The notes under the pieces were generated by a model. It did no database searches. It was not told where the DNA came from and was given only the letters and a program-made list of their open reading frames with translations. A program made the position numbers and the translations under genes. Below are positions 51,308 through 60,932 of a DNA stretch of 64,000 bases, piece after piece (position 1 is the stretch's first letter; each line of letters opens with the position of its first letter). This stretch comes from Pseudotabrizicola sediminis. GTDB taxonomy: Bacteria; Pseudomonadota; Alphaproteobacteria; Rhodobacterales; Rhodobacteraceae. The stretch covers positions 346,919 through 410,918 of the forward strand of contig NZ_RPEM01000003.1 in assembly GCF_004745575.1 (NCBI RefSeq), read 5' to 3'.

Positions 51308-52120
51308 TCATCCGCGCCCACCCTTCAGACTGGTGGTGCGCGACAGCACCCAGTCGGCCACAAGATTGACCGAAATCGCCAGCGCCGCGATGGCAAAGGC
51401 CGGGATCAGCGCCGCCGGGATGCCGTAGACCAGCCCCGAGGCGTTCTCCTTCACAATGCCACCCCAGTCGGCCAAGGGCGGCTGCACGCCAAGGCCCAGG
51501 AACGACAGTGTCGAGATGAACAGCACCGCAAAGATGAACCGCAGCCCCAGTTCCGCCACCAGGGGCGACAGCGCGTTGGGCAGGATCTCGCGAAAGATGA
51601 TCCAGGCCCAGCCCTCGCCACGCAACCGCGCTGCCTCGACATAATCCATCACCGTGATGTCCACCGCCACTGCCCGAGCCAGCCGGAACACCCGGGTCGC
51701 GTCCAGAAGCCCCATCACAAGGATCAGCACCGTCAGCGTCACCGGCAGCACCGACAGGATCACCAGCGCCAGGATTAGCGCCGGGATCGCCATCACCAGA
51801 TCGACCATCCGGCTCAAGCCCTGATCTACGTAGCCCCCCGCCACTGCCGCCGAAAACCCCAGCACCGACCCCAGTGTAAAGCTCAGGATTGTCGCGACCG
51901 ATGCGACAAAAATCGTGGTCTGGCCGCCATATATCATCCGGCTCAGCAGATCGCGGCCAATCGCATCGGTGCCCATCAGATGGGTCGATGACGCCGGGTC
52001 CCAGACGCCACCGACCACCTCGGCCATGCCATAGGGGGCCAGCAGCGGTGCAAAGATTGCCGCAAGGAAAAACGCACCGGTGAAAAACATGCCCATCAGG
52101 GCGGATATCGGTATCCTCAT
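51308..52120 (-). CDS. ABC transporter permease (DppC type)
   Basis: 270-residue inner-membrane permease with six helices. LMGTDAIGRDLLSRMIYGGQ near 48-67 is the DppC family N-terminal block, and EAARLRGEGWAWIIFREILP near 161-180 is the cytoplasmic EAA coupling helix, followed by LNAS-like segment NALSPLVAELGLRFIFAVLF. Overlaps the DppB-like gene by four bases. Part of the family-5 importer. Confidence 0.92.
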   Translation of the reverse strand: MRIPISALMGMFFTGAFFLAAIFAPLLAPYGMAEVVGGVWDPASSTHLMGTDAIGRDLLSRMIYGGQTTIFVASVATILSFTLGSVLGFSAAVAGGYVDQGLSRMVDLVMAIPALILALVILSVLPVTLTVLILVMGLLDATRVFRLARAVAVDITVMDYVEAARLRGEGWAWIIFREILPNALSPLVAELGLRFIFAVLFISTLSFLGLGVQPPLADWGGIVKENASGLVYGIPAALIPAFAIAALAISVNLVADWVLSRTTSLKGGRG

Positions 52121-53073
52121 TTCGGGTGCCTTAGCCTTGGGTTTGCAAGGATGGAAATCACATCCGCCAATATGTTCAGCCCGATATAGACGGCGGCAAA
52201 GATCAGCCCCACCGCCTGCACCACCGGCAGGTCACGCTTGGCCACATGGTCCACCAGATATTGCCCCATGCCCGGATAGACAAAGACCACCTCGACCACG
52301 ACCACGCCCACCACCAGATAGGCAAGGTTCAGCATCACCACATTGACCACGGGGGCGATGGCATTCGGGAACGCATGGCGCCAGATCACCTGCATCGGCG
52401 ACAGGCCCTTAAGCTCTGCCGTCTCGATATAGGCCGATTGCATCACGTTCAGGATCGCCGCCCGCGTCATCCGCATCATGTGCGCCAGCACCACAAGCAC
52501 CAGCACGATCACCGGCAGGATCACCGCGTTCAGCCGCTCCATCATCCCCATGCCGGGAAAGACCATCGCGACGGAAGGAAACAGCTGCCACTTTACTGCT
52601 AGGAAATACAAAATCAGATAGCCCACCACGAATTCTGGCAGGCTGATCGCCGACAGCGTCGCGCCGGAAATCAGCTTGTCCGGCCAGCGTCCGTTATAGC
52701 GCGCGGCCACCAACCCCAGCAAAATCGCCAGTGGCACCGAAATCACTGCCGCCCAACCCGCCAGAAACAGCGTATTGCCCAACCGCTGGCCGATGGCCGC
52801 TGCAATATCGGTCCGGTTGGAAATCGAGGTGCCCAGATCGCCGGTCAGAACCCCGCCGAGCCACTGGAAATACCGCGTCAGCGCGGGTTGATCCAACCCC
52901 ATCTCGGCGCGCAAATTGGCCAGCGCCTGAGGTGTGGCCGACTGGCCCAGAATGGCCTGGGCGGTATCACCGGGCAGTGCCGCCACACCAAGGAAAATCA
53001 CCGCCGACACTGCCAGCAGCAACAAGAGGCCCAGCGCAATGCGCTGGACCACCAGAGTCAAAACCGGATGCAC
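52117..53073 (-). CDS. ABC transporter permease (DppB type)
   Basis: 318-residue permease. The N-terminal helix and extracellular block ALPGDTAQAILGQSATPQAL near 32-51 and GLDQPALTRYFQWLGGVLTG near 59-78 are DppB features; ETAELKGLSPMQVIWRHAFP near 215-234 is the coupling helix. Six transmembrane helices. It starts 12 bp after the binding-protein stop and overlaps the DppC-like start, so the importer genes form one operon (SBP, B, C, ATPase). Confidence 0.93.
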   Translation of the reverse strand: MHPVLTLVVQRIALGLLLLLAVSAVIFLGVAALPGDTAQAILGQSATPQALANLRAEMGLDQPALTRYFQWLGGVLTGDLGTSISNRTDIAAAIGQRLGNTLFLAGWAAVISVPLAILLGLVAARYNGRWPDKLISGATLSAISLPEFVVGYLILYFLAVKWQLFPSVAMVFPGMGMMERLNAVILPVIVLVLVVLAHMMRMTRAAILNVMQSAYIETAELKGLSPMQVIWRHAFPNAIAPVVNVVMLNLAYLVVGVVVVEVVFVYPGMGQYLVDHVAKRDLPVVQAVGLIFAAVYIGLNILADVISILANPRLRHPK

Positions 53074-53085
53074 GCGCCGCAGTCC

Positions 53086-54669
53086 TTATGCCAGCCAGCA
53101 CTTGACATGGGCGCGGCCGTTCATCAGCTCGCCATTCGGGTCGGCTTCCCAACCCTGGATCTCATCACGCACCGCCTCGACGAAATCATTGAACATCGGC
53201 AGGATCAGACCGCCCTCATCCCGCACGATCTTGGCCATTTCGGAATAGGTCGCCTTGCGCGTGTCGGCGTTCAGTTCGGCCCGTGCCGCCATCAGCAGCT
53301 CGTCAAACTTGGCATTCTTGAACTTGGTGTCGTTCCAGTCGGCGGTGGACAGATAGGCCGTGGCATACATCTGATCCTGCACCGGACGTCCGCCCCAGTA
53401 GCTGGCGCAGAACGGCTCGACGTTCCAGACGTTCGACCAATAGCCGTCATCCGGCTCGCGCTTGATTTCCAGCGGAATTCCGGCGGCATTTGCCGTTTGC
53501 TGGAACAGCTGCGCCGCCTCGACCGCACCGGGAAACGCGCCCTGCGCGGTGCGCAGGATGATCGGGCTGCCGTCATGGCCGGATTTCGCGTAATGCTCCG
53601 CCGCCAAGGCCGCATCGTATTCGCGCTGCGGAATGCTGTCATCAAACAGCGGATAGGCCGAGTTGATCGGGAAGTCGTTACCGATGCTGCCAAGGCCGCC
53701 AAGGATCTTGTCCACCATTTCCTGCCGGTTGACCGACAGTTTCAGTGCCATGCGCAGATCGTTGTTGTCGAACGGTGCCTTGTCGACATGCATGATGAAC
53801 ACGTAATGACCCCGGCCCGGAACGGCCTTGACCTGCACACCAGGAGCACGCTTGAGCAGCTCGGCGATCTTCGGGTCCACCCGGTTCATCATGTGAACCT
53901 GCCCCGACTGCAGCGCGCCGGTGCGGGCGGTGCCATCGTTGATCACCAGAATCTCGGTCTGATCCGCATGGCCGATGGTGGTGTCAAAGTAGTTCGCGTG
54001 CTTTTCAAAGGTATGGCGGATGCCGGGTTCATGCACCACCACCTTGTAGGGGCCAGCGCCGATGCCTTCGGTCGGGTTGTCGATGCCGCCATTCGGCTGG
54101 ATGATCAGGTGATAATCGCCCATCAAATATGGCAGGTCGGCATTGCCGCTGGCAAGTTTCAGTGTGACCATATCGCCTTCCGCCGACATGTCGGTGATGC
54201 CCTGCACGATGCCCAGCGCACCCGACTGCGATTTCTCATCAGTATGGCGCCGCAGCGTCGCTACCACATCATCGGCAGTGACGGTCTTGCCGTTGTGGAA
54301 CTCTACCCCCTGACGGATCTTGAACTTCCACTCTGTCGCATCGGCATTGGCACTGATCTCTTCGGCGATGCGCAGGTCGATCTCTCCGGTCGGGGTCACG
54401 TCAACCAGCATCTCGCCCCAGGTCATGTTCACTGCAAACGGCACTTCGGACGCGGCCAGCGCCGGATCAAGGCTGTTGGTCGACTCGCCGCCCTGCATCC
54501 CCATACGGATCAGGCCGCCCTTCTTGGGTTCGGCATGCGCGGCTTTGGTGTACAGCGCCGAGGCAAGTGCTGCAGACACCCCCAAAGCGGTGGTGCGCCC
54601 CACGAATTCGCGGCGCGACATTCGGCCTGCCTTGGCGGCAGCAATCATACGGTCAAGCGGATCGGTCAT
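53086..54669 (-). CDS. family-5 ABC transporter substrate-binding protein (Tat-type signal)
   Basis: 527-residue periplasmic binding protein of the peptide/nickel/opine family. The N-terminus has a twin-arginine motif, MSRREFVGRTTALGVSAALA, beginning near residue 17 and ending near AHA|EP; a folded, possibly cofactor-free export route is implied. Features of the family include GGLIRMGMQGGESTNSLDPA, FKIRQGVEFHNGKTVTADDV and DNNDLRMALKLSVNRQEMVD. First gene of the ABC operon. Ligand unknown; the local hydrolases suggest an ester or peptide-like compound. Confidence 0.91.
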   Translation of the reverse strand: MTDPLDRMIAAAKAGRMSRREFVGRTTALGVSAALASALYTKAAHAEPKKGGLIRMGMQGGESTNSLDPALAASEVPFAVNMTWGEMLVDVTPTGEIDLRIAEEISANADATEWKFKIRQGVEFHNGKTVTADDVVATLRRHTDEKSQSGALGIVQGITDMSAEGDMVTLKLASGNADLPYLMGDYHLIIQPNGGIDNPTEGIGAGPYKVVVHEPGIRHTFEKHANYFDTTIGHADQTEILVINDGTARTGALQSGQVHMMNRVDPKIAELLKRAPGVQVKAVPGRGHYVFIMHVDKAPFDNNDLRMALKLSVNRQEMVDKILGGLGSIGNDFPINSAYPLFDDSIPQREYDAALAAEHYAKSGHDGSPIILRTAQGAFPGAVEAAQLFQQTANAAGIPLEIKREPDDGYWSNVWNVEPFCASYWGGRPVQDQMYATAYLSTADWNDTKFKNAKFDELLMAARAELNADTRKATYSEMAKIVRDEGGLILPMFNDFVEAVRDEIQGWEADPNGELMNGRAHVKCWLA

Positions 54670-54788
54670 TCTGGTCGTCTCCCTGAATGGCTGCGGTTAA
54701 CCCCGCGCCGGTTTTGTTGACTGGTGAGTCAATAGAAACGGGTGTTTTGCCTTGGGGCAACGATTCGTACCCCGCAGCGGCGATTTTT

Positions 54789-56801
54789 TCAGACAAAGCG
54801 ACGCAGCACCTTTTCGTTGAAATCACGGTGAAAGATCACCTCATCGCCCTCCCAGGCGGTCAGGCTTGCCTTCATGTGCAAATGCGACGCGTCAGAGGTC
54901 ATAACCGCCGTGGCCTCGGTCCGCACCCGCCAGTCGCCCCGTGACAACCGCTGTTCCCAGATATGGGTGGCGCGTGCCGACAACGGATCATCGTGCTGAA
55001 TTTCCCAGCGTTCGCTCAGCGTTTCCCCCGAACACAAGCCATGCGTCAGATTTTCGACGTCACCGCCGTCCTCCAGCACGCACAGCGCCTGCGTGCCGGT
55101 GATCATGTCGGTCTCGACCACGCGCCGCGACTGGCCCTTGCGCAGCACCCGGTGCTGCCAGCCGGGGGCCGCTTCCGGTTCTGGCGGAACCCAGGCCCCG
55201 CCGCCCTGATGCACCGGCAGGGTCAGGCTGCCTTGGGTTATCGCAAGGCTGCCTTGCGCGGGCGACGGCCAGACGAACGGCCAGTAGCTGTTCGACAGCG
55301 CCAGCCGCAGCCGGTGGCCGGGGGCCAGCCGGTAGGCCATCTGGTCCAGATCAAATTCCACCTCCTGCGCTTGCCCCGGCACCATCGGCTCCGGGTTTTC
55401 CCGGCTGCGGCGGTGGCAAAGGTTCAGCATGCCATGCGCAATCCGCACCGATGCGCCATCCGGCCCGACGTCGCAAAGCCGGGCCACCACAAAGCCCAGA
55501 GGCTGGTCCGACGCCAGCCGCAACCGCAGCCGCGCTGCGCCCAGCAGTGCCAGCGGCGCGTCCAGCACATCGGCGTCAAAACACAGGCTCAGGGCATCAT
55601 CGGCCCGTTGATCACCGGGCATCTCGGCATTCAGCCCCATGGGAAAAAACTCCCCCGCTGACAGGCCAAGATGTTGCGGTGACGACACAATCTTCACAAA
55701 GCCTGCCGTTTCGCCTTGACCCAAATACGCGCGCGACGCGTTCCCCCCGCGCCCCGGCAAAAGGTTCAGCACCTGTCCCGTCACCGCAGGACTTGGCCAC
55801 TGTTGCTCCGCCACCCAATGCCCCGCGCGGTGCCGCGCACTGGCATCGGGGGGGGCCGAATGCAGCATGTAGGCCCGCATGGCAGGGTCAGCCTCCGCCC
55901 CGTTCTCCGCCCCCTTCAGCCAGCGGTCCCACCAGCGGATCGCTTCTTGCAGGAAACCGATGGCAGGCCCCGGCACCGCCGTATGCGGGTACTGATGCAC
56001 CCAAGGGCCCACGATCCCTTTGGCCCCCACATTGCGCACCAGCGCATCGACCGTGTTCATATAATTGTCGGCCCAGCCGCCGATCGACAGCACGGGCACC
56101 TGCAACCGGTCAAAATCCTCGCAGACCGACCCATGCTTCCAATACTCATCCCGCGCCTGATGCGCTGCCCAGCGCGGTGCCAGCCACGGCTCCGCCGCCA
56201 GCCGCGCCAGCCAGTCCTCGCGCCAGTCCGGCCGCAACGCTGGGTCCGCCGGTCGGCTGGAGAACGAGAGCATGACTGCCCCCCAGCCGAAATTCTCGCC
56301 CAACAGACACCCACCTTTGAAATGGATGTCATCGGCAAAACGGTCAGTGGTCGAACAGACCGAGATCACCGCCTTCAACGCAGGCGGCTGCAGAAAGGCG
56401 GTCTGCAGGCAGTTGAACCCGCCCCAGCTCTTGCCCATCATCCCGACCGACCCCGAACACCACGGCTGCGCTGCCAGCCAGGCAATCACATCACAGGCAT
56501 CCTGCAATTCCTGCGCGGTGTATTCATCGGCCATCAGCCCTTCGCTGTCGCCATTGCCGCGCATGTCCACCCGCACGCAAGCGTAGCCATGCCCCGCCAC
56601 ATAAGGGTGCATCATCTCGTCCCGCGGCAGGGTGCCGTCGCGCTTGCGATAGGGAATGTATTCCAGCACCGCCGGAACCGGCTTGCGCTCCGCATCCTCC
56701 GGCATCCACACCCGCGCCGACAGCCTCATGCCATCCGGCATTACAATTCCCATATCCTCGAATTCGACAAGGTTTTGAGGAAACTTCTTAACCGTTTTCA
56801 T
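54789..56801 (-). CDS. CocE/NonD-family hydrolase (X-prolyl dipeptidyl-peptidase-like)
   Basis: 670-residue serine hydrolase. Features include VLEYIPYRKRDGTLPRDEMM near 57-76, VRVDMRGNGDSEGLMADEYT near 88-107, the nucleophile Ser in VGMMGKSWGGFNCLQ near 130-144 (GKSWG, where cocaine esterase has GxSYxG), Asp in GGWADNYM near 256 and His in GPWVHQYPH near 280. A C-terminal jelly-roll completes the family architecture. No signal peptide. It follows the peptide ABC transporter genes in the same direction and is divergent from the choline-sulfatase gene. Acts on esters, amides or acylated amino acids. Confidence 0.88.
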   Translation of the reverse strand: MKTVKKFPQNLVEFEDMGIVMPDGMRLSARVWMPEDAERKPVPAVLEYIPYRKRDGTLPRDEMMHPYVAGHGYACVRVDMRGNGDSEGLMADEYTAQELQDACDVIAWLAAQPWCSGSVGMMGKSWGGFNCLQTAFLQPPALKAVISVCSTTDRFADDIHFKGGCLLGENFGWGAVMLSFSSRPADPALRPDWREDWLARLAAEPWLAPRWAAHQARDEYWKHGSVCEDFDRLQVPVLSIGGWADNYMNTVDALVRNVGAKGIVGPWVHQYPHTAVPGPAIGFLQEAIRWWDRWLKGAENGAEADPAMRAYMLHSAPPDASARHRAGHWVAEQQWPSPAVTGQVLNLLPGRGGNASRAYLGQGETAGFVKIVSSPQHLGLSAGEFFPMGLNAEMPGDQRADDALSLCFDADVLDAPLALLGAARLRLRLASDQPLGFVVARLCDVGPDGASVRIAHGMLNLCHRRSRENPEPMVPGQAQEVEFDLDQMAYRLAPGHRLRLALSNSYWPFVWPSPAQGSLAITQGSLTLPVHQGGGAWVPPEPEAAPGWQHRVLRKGQSRRVVETDMITGTQALCVLEDGGDVENLTHGLCSGETLSERWEIQHDDPLSARATHIWEQRLSRGDWRVRTEATAVMTSDASHLHMKASLTAWEGDEVIFHRDFNEKVLRRFV

Positions 56802-56912
56802 GCGATTTCCCTTGATGGCGCATTTGGCTTGCCGCTGTCGCAAGTGTTCAAGACAGGATCAGACATGCGCAACACCGTTGTTCACAGACCCTAAGCCCGA
56901 AGGACCATCCCG

Positions 56913-58442
56913 ATGACAGATGCCCAGACTGATGCCGCAACCGACCGACCGAACATCCTGATCATCATGGTGGACCAGCTGACCGGCACCCTGTTCCCGG
57001 ATGGCCCGGCCGATTTTCTGCACACACCGCATCTGCGCAGATTGGCACAGCATTCGCTGCGGTTCCAGAACTGCTATACTGCCTCGCCGCTCTGCGCGCC
57101 CGCGCGGGCGTCGTTCATGTCGGGCCAGCTGCCCAGCCGCACCCGGGTCTATGACAACGCCGCCGAATTCGCCTCCGACATCCCGACCTACGCGCATCAT
57201 CTGCGCCGGGCCGGATACTACACCGCCCTTTCGGGAAAGATGCACTTTGTCGGCCCCGACCAGATGCACGGGTTCGAGGATAGGCTGACCACCGACATCT
57301 ACCCCGCCGATTTCGGCTGGACGCCGGACTACCGCAAACCGGGCGAACGCATCGACTGGTGGTACCACAACCTTGGCTCGATCACCGGCGCAGGCGTGGC
57401 CGAAATCACCAATCAGCTGGAATATGATGATGACGTGGCGTTTCAGGCGGTGCAGAAACTCTACGACCTGTCGCGCGGTGCCGACCCGCGCCCCTGGTGC
57501 CTTACGGTCAGCTTCACCCACCCGCACGACCCCTTCGTTGCCCGCCGCAAATACTGGGATCTTTATGAGGGTGCCCCCGAACTCACCCCCCCCGACCCGA
57601 TCGCCTATGGTGATCAGGATGCCCACTCCCGCCGCCTGATGGATGCCTGCGACTGGCGTGCCTTTGACATCACGCCCGACCAGATCCGCCGCGCGCGGCA
57701 AGGCTATTTCGCCAACATCTCCTACATCGACGACAAGATCGGCGAAATCTTCGCCGTGCTGGAAGCCACAAGGCAAGACGTGGTGGTTGTCTTCCTGTCG
57801 GATCATGGCGAAATGCTCGGCGACCGCGGCCTCTGGTTCAAGATGAACTTCTTTGAGGGTGCCGCCCGCGTGCCCCTGATGATCTCCGCCCCCAACCTCG
57901 CGCCCGGCCTGATCACCGACCCGGTCTCCACCATCGACCTCACCCCCACCCTCGCCGCCCTCGCCGGCGTCAACATGGCCGAGGTGATGCCCTGGACCGA
58001 CGGCGTCGACCTGACCCCGATGGCCAGCGGTGGCACTCGCCCGATGGTGGCCATGGAATACGCGGCCGAAGGCAGCATCACCCCCATGGTCGCGCTGCGC
58101 GAAGGGGCGTGGAAATACATCCACTGCCCCGCCGACCCGGACCAGCTCTTCGACCTCGCCGCCGACCCGGACGAGCGGGACAACCTCGCCACCGACCCGC
58201 GCGCTGCCCCGGTTCTGGCACATTTCCGCAAGGCCGCCGCCGCCCGCTGGGACCTGCCCCGCTTTGACGCCGCCGTTCGCGAAAGCCAGGCCCGCCGCTG
58301 GGTGGTATACGAGGCGCTGCGCAACGGCGCCTATTTCCCATGGGATTACCAACCCCTGCGCGCCGCCTCGGAACGCTACATGCGCAACCACATGGACCTC
58401 AACGTGCTTGAGGAAAACAAGCGCTTCCCCCGGGGAGAGTAG
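56913..58442 (+). CDS. betC: choline-sulfatase
   Basis: Hydrolyses choline-O-sulfate to choline and sulfate. The 509 residues have the sulfatase active site LCAPARASFMSGQLPSRTRV (C-A-P-A-R; the Cys is converted to formylglycine), metal Asp in IMVDQLTG near 19, GKMHFVGPDQMHGF, and FLSDHGEMLGDRG near 292. The C-terminal tail WDYQPLRAASERYMRNHMDL is the choline-sulfatase C-terminal domain, which sets BetC apart from other sulfatases. It converges with the GMC gene and is divergent from CocE. No sulfatase-maturing enzyme is seen in the window. Ends near a CCTCCGGAGG palindrome. Confidence 0.91.
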   Translation: MTDAQTDAATDRPNILIIMVDQLTGTLFPDGPADFLHTPHLRRLAQHSLRFQNCYTASPLCAPARASFMSGQLPSRTRVYDNAAEFASDIPTYAHHLRRAGYYTALSGKMHFVGPDQMHGFEDRLTTDIYPADFGWTPDYRKPGERIDWWYHNLGSITGAGVAEITNQLEYDDDVAFQAVQKLYDLSRGADPRPWCLTVSFTHPHDPFVARRKYWDLYEGAPELTPPDPIAYGDQDAHSRRLMDACDWRAFDITPDQIRRARQGYFANISYIDDKIGEIFAVLEATRQDVVVVFLSDHGEMLGDRGLWFKMNFFEGAARVPLMISAPNLAPGLITDPVSTIDLTPTLAALAGVNMAEVMPWTDGVDLTPMASGGTRPMVAMEYAAEGSITPMVALREGAWKYIHCPADPDQLFDLAADPDERDNLATDPRAAPVLAHFRKAAAARWDLPRFDAAVRESQARRWVVYEALRNGAYFPWDYQPLRAASERYMRNHMDLNVLEENKRFPRGE

Positions 58443-58665
58443 CGCAAGGCCCAAGGGCGGCTGCCTCCGGAGGAAGCGTTTGGAAAGCCGCACTGCCAAA
58501 GGTCTGATCCCTGTATCTGCTGCTTTCAAAAATGTTCCCGGCGGCGCCACAGCCGACAATGCCACGCCACGCCGAAAGTCCGGAGACCGTCCGCGGCTAT
58601 CCATGGCAACGCCGCCGCGCGGGGGCTCGATGCCCCCCAAGGCGGCCCCCGGCGCAAGGTCCGCG

Positions 58666-60279
58666 CTACCGCGCATCCTCCAGCACCACCCCTGCCCCCC
58701 TCCACCCCATCAGGATCGCCGGCGCATTGGTGTTGCCGGCGATGATGTTGGGAAAGCTCGACGCATCAATCACCCGCAGCCCCGCCACCCCGCGCACCCG
58801 CAGCCTTGCGTCCAGCACGCTGGTCGCCGGGTCCGCGCCCATCCGGCAGGTGCAGGACGGGTGATAAACCGTGCCCGACCGCGCCCGGAAATCCGCGATC
58901 AGGTCTTCATCCGACGCAATCGCAGGGCCGGGCCGCAGTTCTTCCTTGATTAGCCGCGCCATTGCAGGCTGCGCCGCGATCTGGCGCAGGAACTTCACCG
59001 CCGCCAGCATCTCTTCAACGTCATGATTGGTGGCAAAGGCATTCGGCCTGATCACCGGATGCGCCAGCGGATCGGGGCTGGCCAGCCGGATCTCCCCGCG
59101 CGACGTGGGGCGGCAGTTTGACAGGCCCAGCGAAAGCCCCGACCACGGGTCGGGCGACAGGATCGGGCGCTCGCCATTGCGCGGAATCAGCGTGGAAAAC
59201 GCCTGCATGTACAGTTGCATGTTGGGCCGCGACAGCGACGGATCGGTGCGGAAGAACCCGCCTGCATGGTTGATCGACTTGGCCAGCGGCCCGCGCCCGC
59301 CCAAAAGGTATTGCATCCCCGCCAGGGCCTTGCCCCACCAGGGGCGCAGCGCGTCGTTATAGGTCGGCACCCGCATCGACCAGGTGTAGTTGATCCCCTG
59401 ATGGTCGCTCAGATGCGCGCCCACGTTCGGGTTGTCCACCAGCACCGGCAGGCCCATCCCCTGCAACAGCGCCCCCGGCCCGATGCCCGACAGTTGCAGC
59501 AACTGCGGGCTGTTGATCGCCCCGCCCGACAGGATCACCTCACCCCGCGCCCGAAACGTCTCCACCCGGCCAGCACGCCGAAGCTCCACCCCCACCGCGC
59601 GGCCCCCTTCAACGATCACCCGCGTCACCTGCGCATCGGTCACCACGCGCAGATTGGGCCGCCGCATCGCCGGGCGCAGAAAGGCCCGCGCGGTGGAATT
59701 GCGCCGCGCGCCCTTGATCGTCATCTGATAGACGCCCGCCCCTTCCTGCTCGGCCCCGTTGAAGTCGGCCACCTCGCGCAGCCCCGCCTGCCCGCAGGCC
59801 GCGATGTAATCGCCAACCAGCGGATGCAGCCCCTGCCGGTTGGCAGATATGAACAGCGGCCCGCCCTGCCCGCGCCAGTCGTCGGCCCCGGCCTCGGTAT
59901 CCTCGATCTGACGGTAGGCACGCAGGCACTCATCCCAGCCCCAACCCGGTGCCACCCCCCCCCAGTCCTCATAATCCGCCCGGTGCCCCCGGATCCAGAC
60001 CATCGCGTTGATCGACGATGACCCGCCCAGCATCTTGCCCCTTGGCCAATGGTCCCGGTTGCCCGCCAGCCCCGGATCGGCCTCGGCCTGGTACATCCAG
60101 TTCACCGCCGGGTCATAGAACAGCTTGCCATAGCCCAGGGGCATCTGCACATAAAACCGCCGGTCCGTCCCCCCGGCTTCGACCAGCGTTACCCGGTGCC
60201 TTCCGCAGGCACTCAGCCGGTCGGCCAGCACACAGCCTGCCGAGCCTGCGCCCACGATGATGTAATCGCTGTCTTCCAT
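58666..60279 (-). CDS. GMC oxidoreductase (choline dehydrogenase-like)
   Basis: 537-residue flavoprotein alcohol dehydrogenase. FAD-binding GAGSAGCVLADRL near 8-20 and the GMC signatures PRGKMLGGSSSINAMVWIRG near 79-98 and GGAINSPQLLQLSGIG near 250-265 are present; the active-site His/Asn pair is in YHPSCTCRMG near 469 and GNTNAPAILMGW near 512. It resembles BetA in length and motifs but also many alcohol dehydrogenases of the family. It converges with betC across 223 bp and ends a minus-strand run of four genes. The substrate could be choline released by BetC or another alcohol; betaine-aldehyde dehydrogenase is missing from the window. Confidence 0.89.
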   Translation of the reverse strand: MEDSDYIIVGAGSAGCVLADRLSACGRHRVTLVEAGGTDRRFYVQMPLGYGKLFYDPAVNWMYQAEADPGLAGNRDHWPRGKMLGGSSSINAMVWIRGHRADYEDWGGVAPGWGWDECLRAYRQIEDTEAGADDWRGQGGPLFISANRQGLHPLVGDYIAACGQAGLREVADFNGAEQEGAGVYQMTIKGARRNSTARAFLRPAMRRPNLRVVTDAQVTRVIVEGGRAVGVELRRAGRVETFRARGEVILSGGAINSPQLLQLSGIGPGALLQGMGLPVLVDNPNVGAHLSDHQGINYTWSMRVPTYNDALRPWWGKALAGMQYLLGGRGPLAKSINHAGGFFRTDPSLSRPNMQLYMQAFSTLIPRNGERPILSPDPWSGLSLGLSNCRPTSRGEIRLASPDPLAHPVIRPNAFATNHDVEEMLAAVKFLRQIAAQPAMARLIKEELRPGPAIASDEDLIADFRARSGTVYHPSCTCRMGADPATSVLDARLRVRGVAGLRVIDASSFPNIIAGNTNAPAILMGWRGAGVVLEDAR

Positions 60280-60426
60280 GCTGCCCCGGCTGCTGATCCA
60301 GCGGTCAGACTAATCCCGCCCCTGACAACCACTTGCGCAAATCCGACACCTCGTGTCGCGCTCCTGTCATGTCACGCGCGCTTGGGGCAATACTGCCCCC
60401 CCCCCGCGCGCGCCAGAGGTTCCGCC

Positions 60427-60897
60427 TCAGGGTTCAAAACGGAAGCGCGGCGCGTGGGTGACCGGAAAGGCCACCGACCGCGCGATGAAACACACACCCG
60501 GAATACGGTGGTGGATCGCCTCTGCCACCGCCACATCCGCGCCGGGTGCAAGGGTGATCACTGGCCGCAACTCTGCACTGACAAAGCGCCCCGCGCCACC
60601 CGGCCCGACCTTGCCCCAGCCCACCGGAGTATCCTCATACCCCGTCACCACGATCCCGGCCTCGGCGGCATAGTGCAGATACCAAAGCATATGACAGGCC
60701 GACAACGCCGACAGCAGCAGGTCCTCGGGGTTCATCCGCCCCGGATCGCCGCCCAGCAGCGGGTCGTTGGAACACGGCACCACCGGCTTGCCCGGCACCG
60801 CAATGTCCCACGTCCGGGCATAGCCCGTGTAGCTGCGTGTCCCCGCGCCGGTGTTGCCCGTCCAGACGATCCGACTGGTATACTCATGCACAGCCAT
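60427..60897 (-). CDS. OsmC/Ohr-family peroxiredoxin-like protein
   Basis: 156-residue OsmC-fold protein. MNPEDLLLSALSACHMLWYL near 58-77 contains the peroxidatic Cys and PGVCFIARSVAF near 135 the second Cys, so the catalytic pair is kept. An extra Cys is present near 42 (VVPCSND). Reduces organic hydroperoxides using a dithiol. It lies 35 bp downstream of the CaiD-like gene on the same strand and may protect or be part of the same catabolic unit. Confidence 0.86.
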   Translation of the reverse strand: MAVHEYTSRIVWTGNTGAGTRSYTGYARTWDIAVPGKPVVPCSNDPLLGGDPGRMNPEDLLLSALSACHMLWYLHYAAEAGIVVTGYEDTPVGWGKVGPGGAGRFVSAELRPVITLAPGADVAVAEAIHHRIPGVCFIARSVAFPVTHAPRFRFEP

Positions 60898-60932
60898 CGC
60901 TCTGCCCCATCATCCATGCCCGGCCAGCGGCT

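Noticed and set aside
52888..54720. 610-codon open frame on the plus strand opposite the binding-protein gene
   Set aside because: Shadow of the family-5 binding protein; no family signature and no ribosome site.
56859..58676. 605-codon open frame on the minus strand opposite betC
   Set aside because: Antisense to a gene with intact sulfatase motifs; low-complexity Gly/Val/His-rich translation.
60360..60425. C-rich tract (CCCCCCCCC) before the OsmC gene as a slippage site
   Set aside because: Located after the OsmC stop, in noncoding sequence; no coding frame depends on it.
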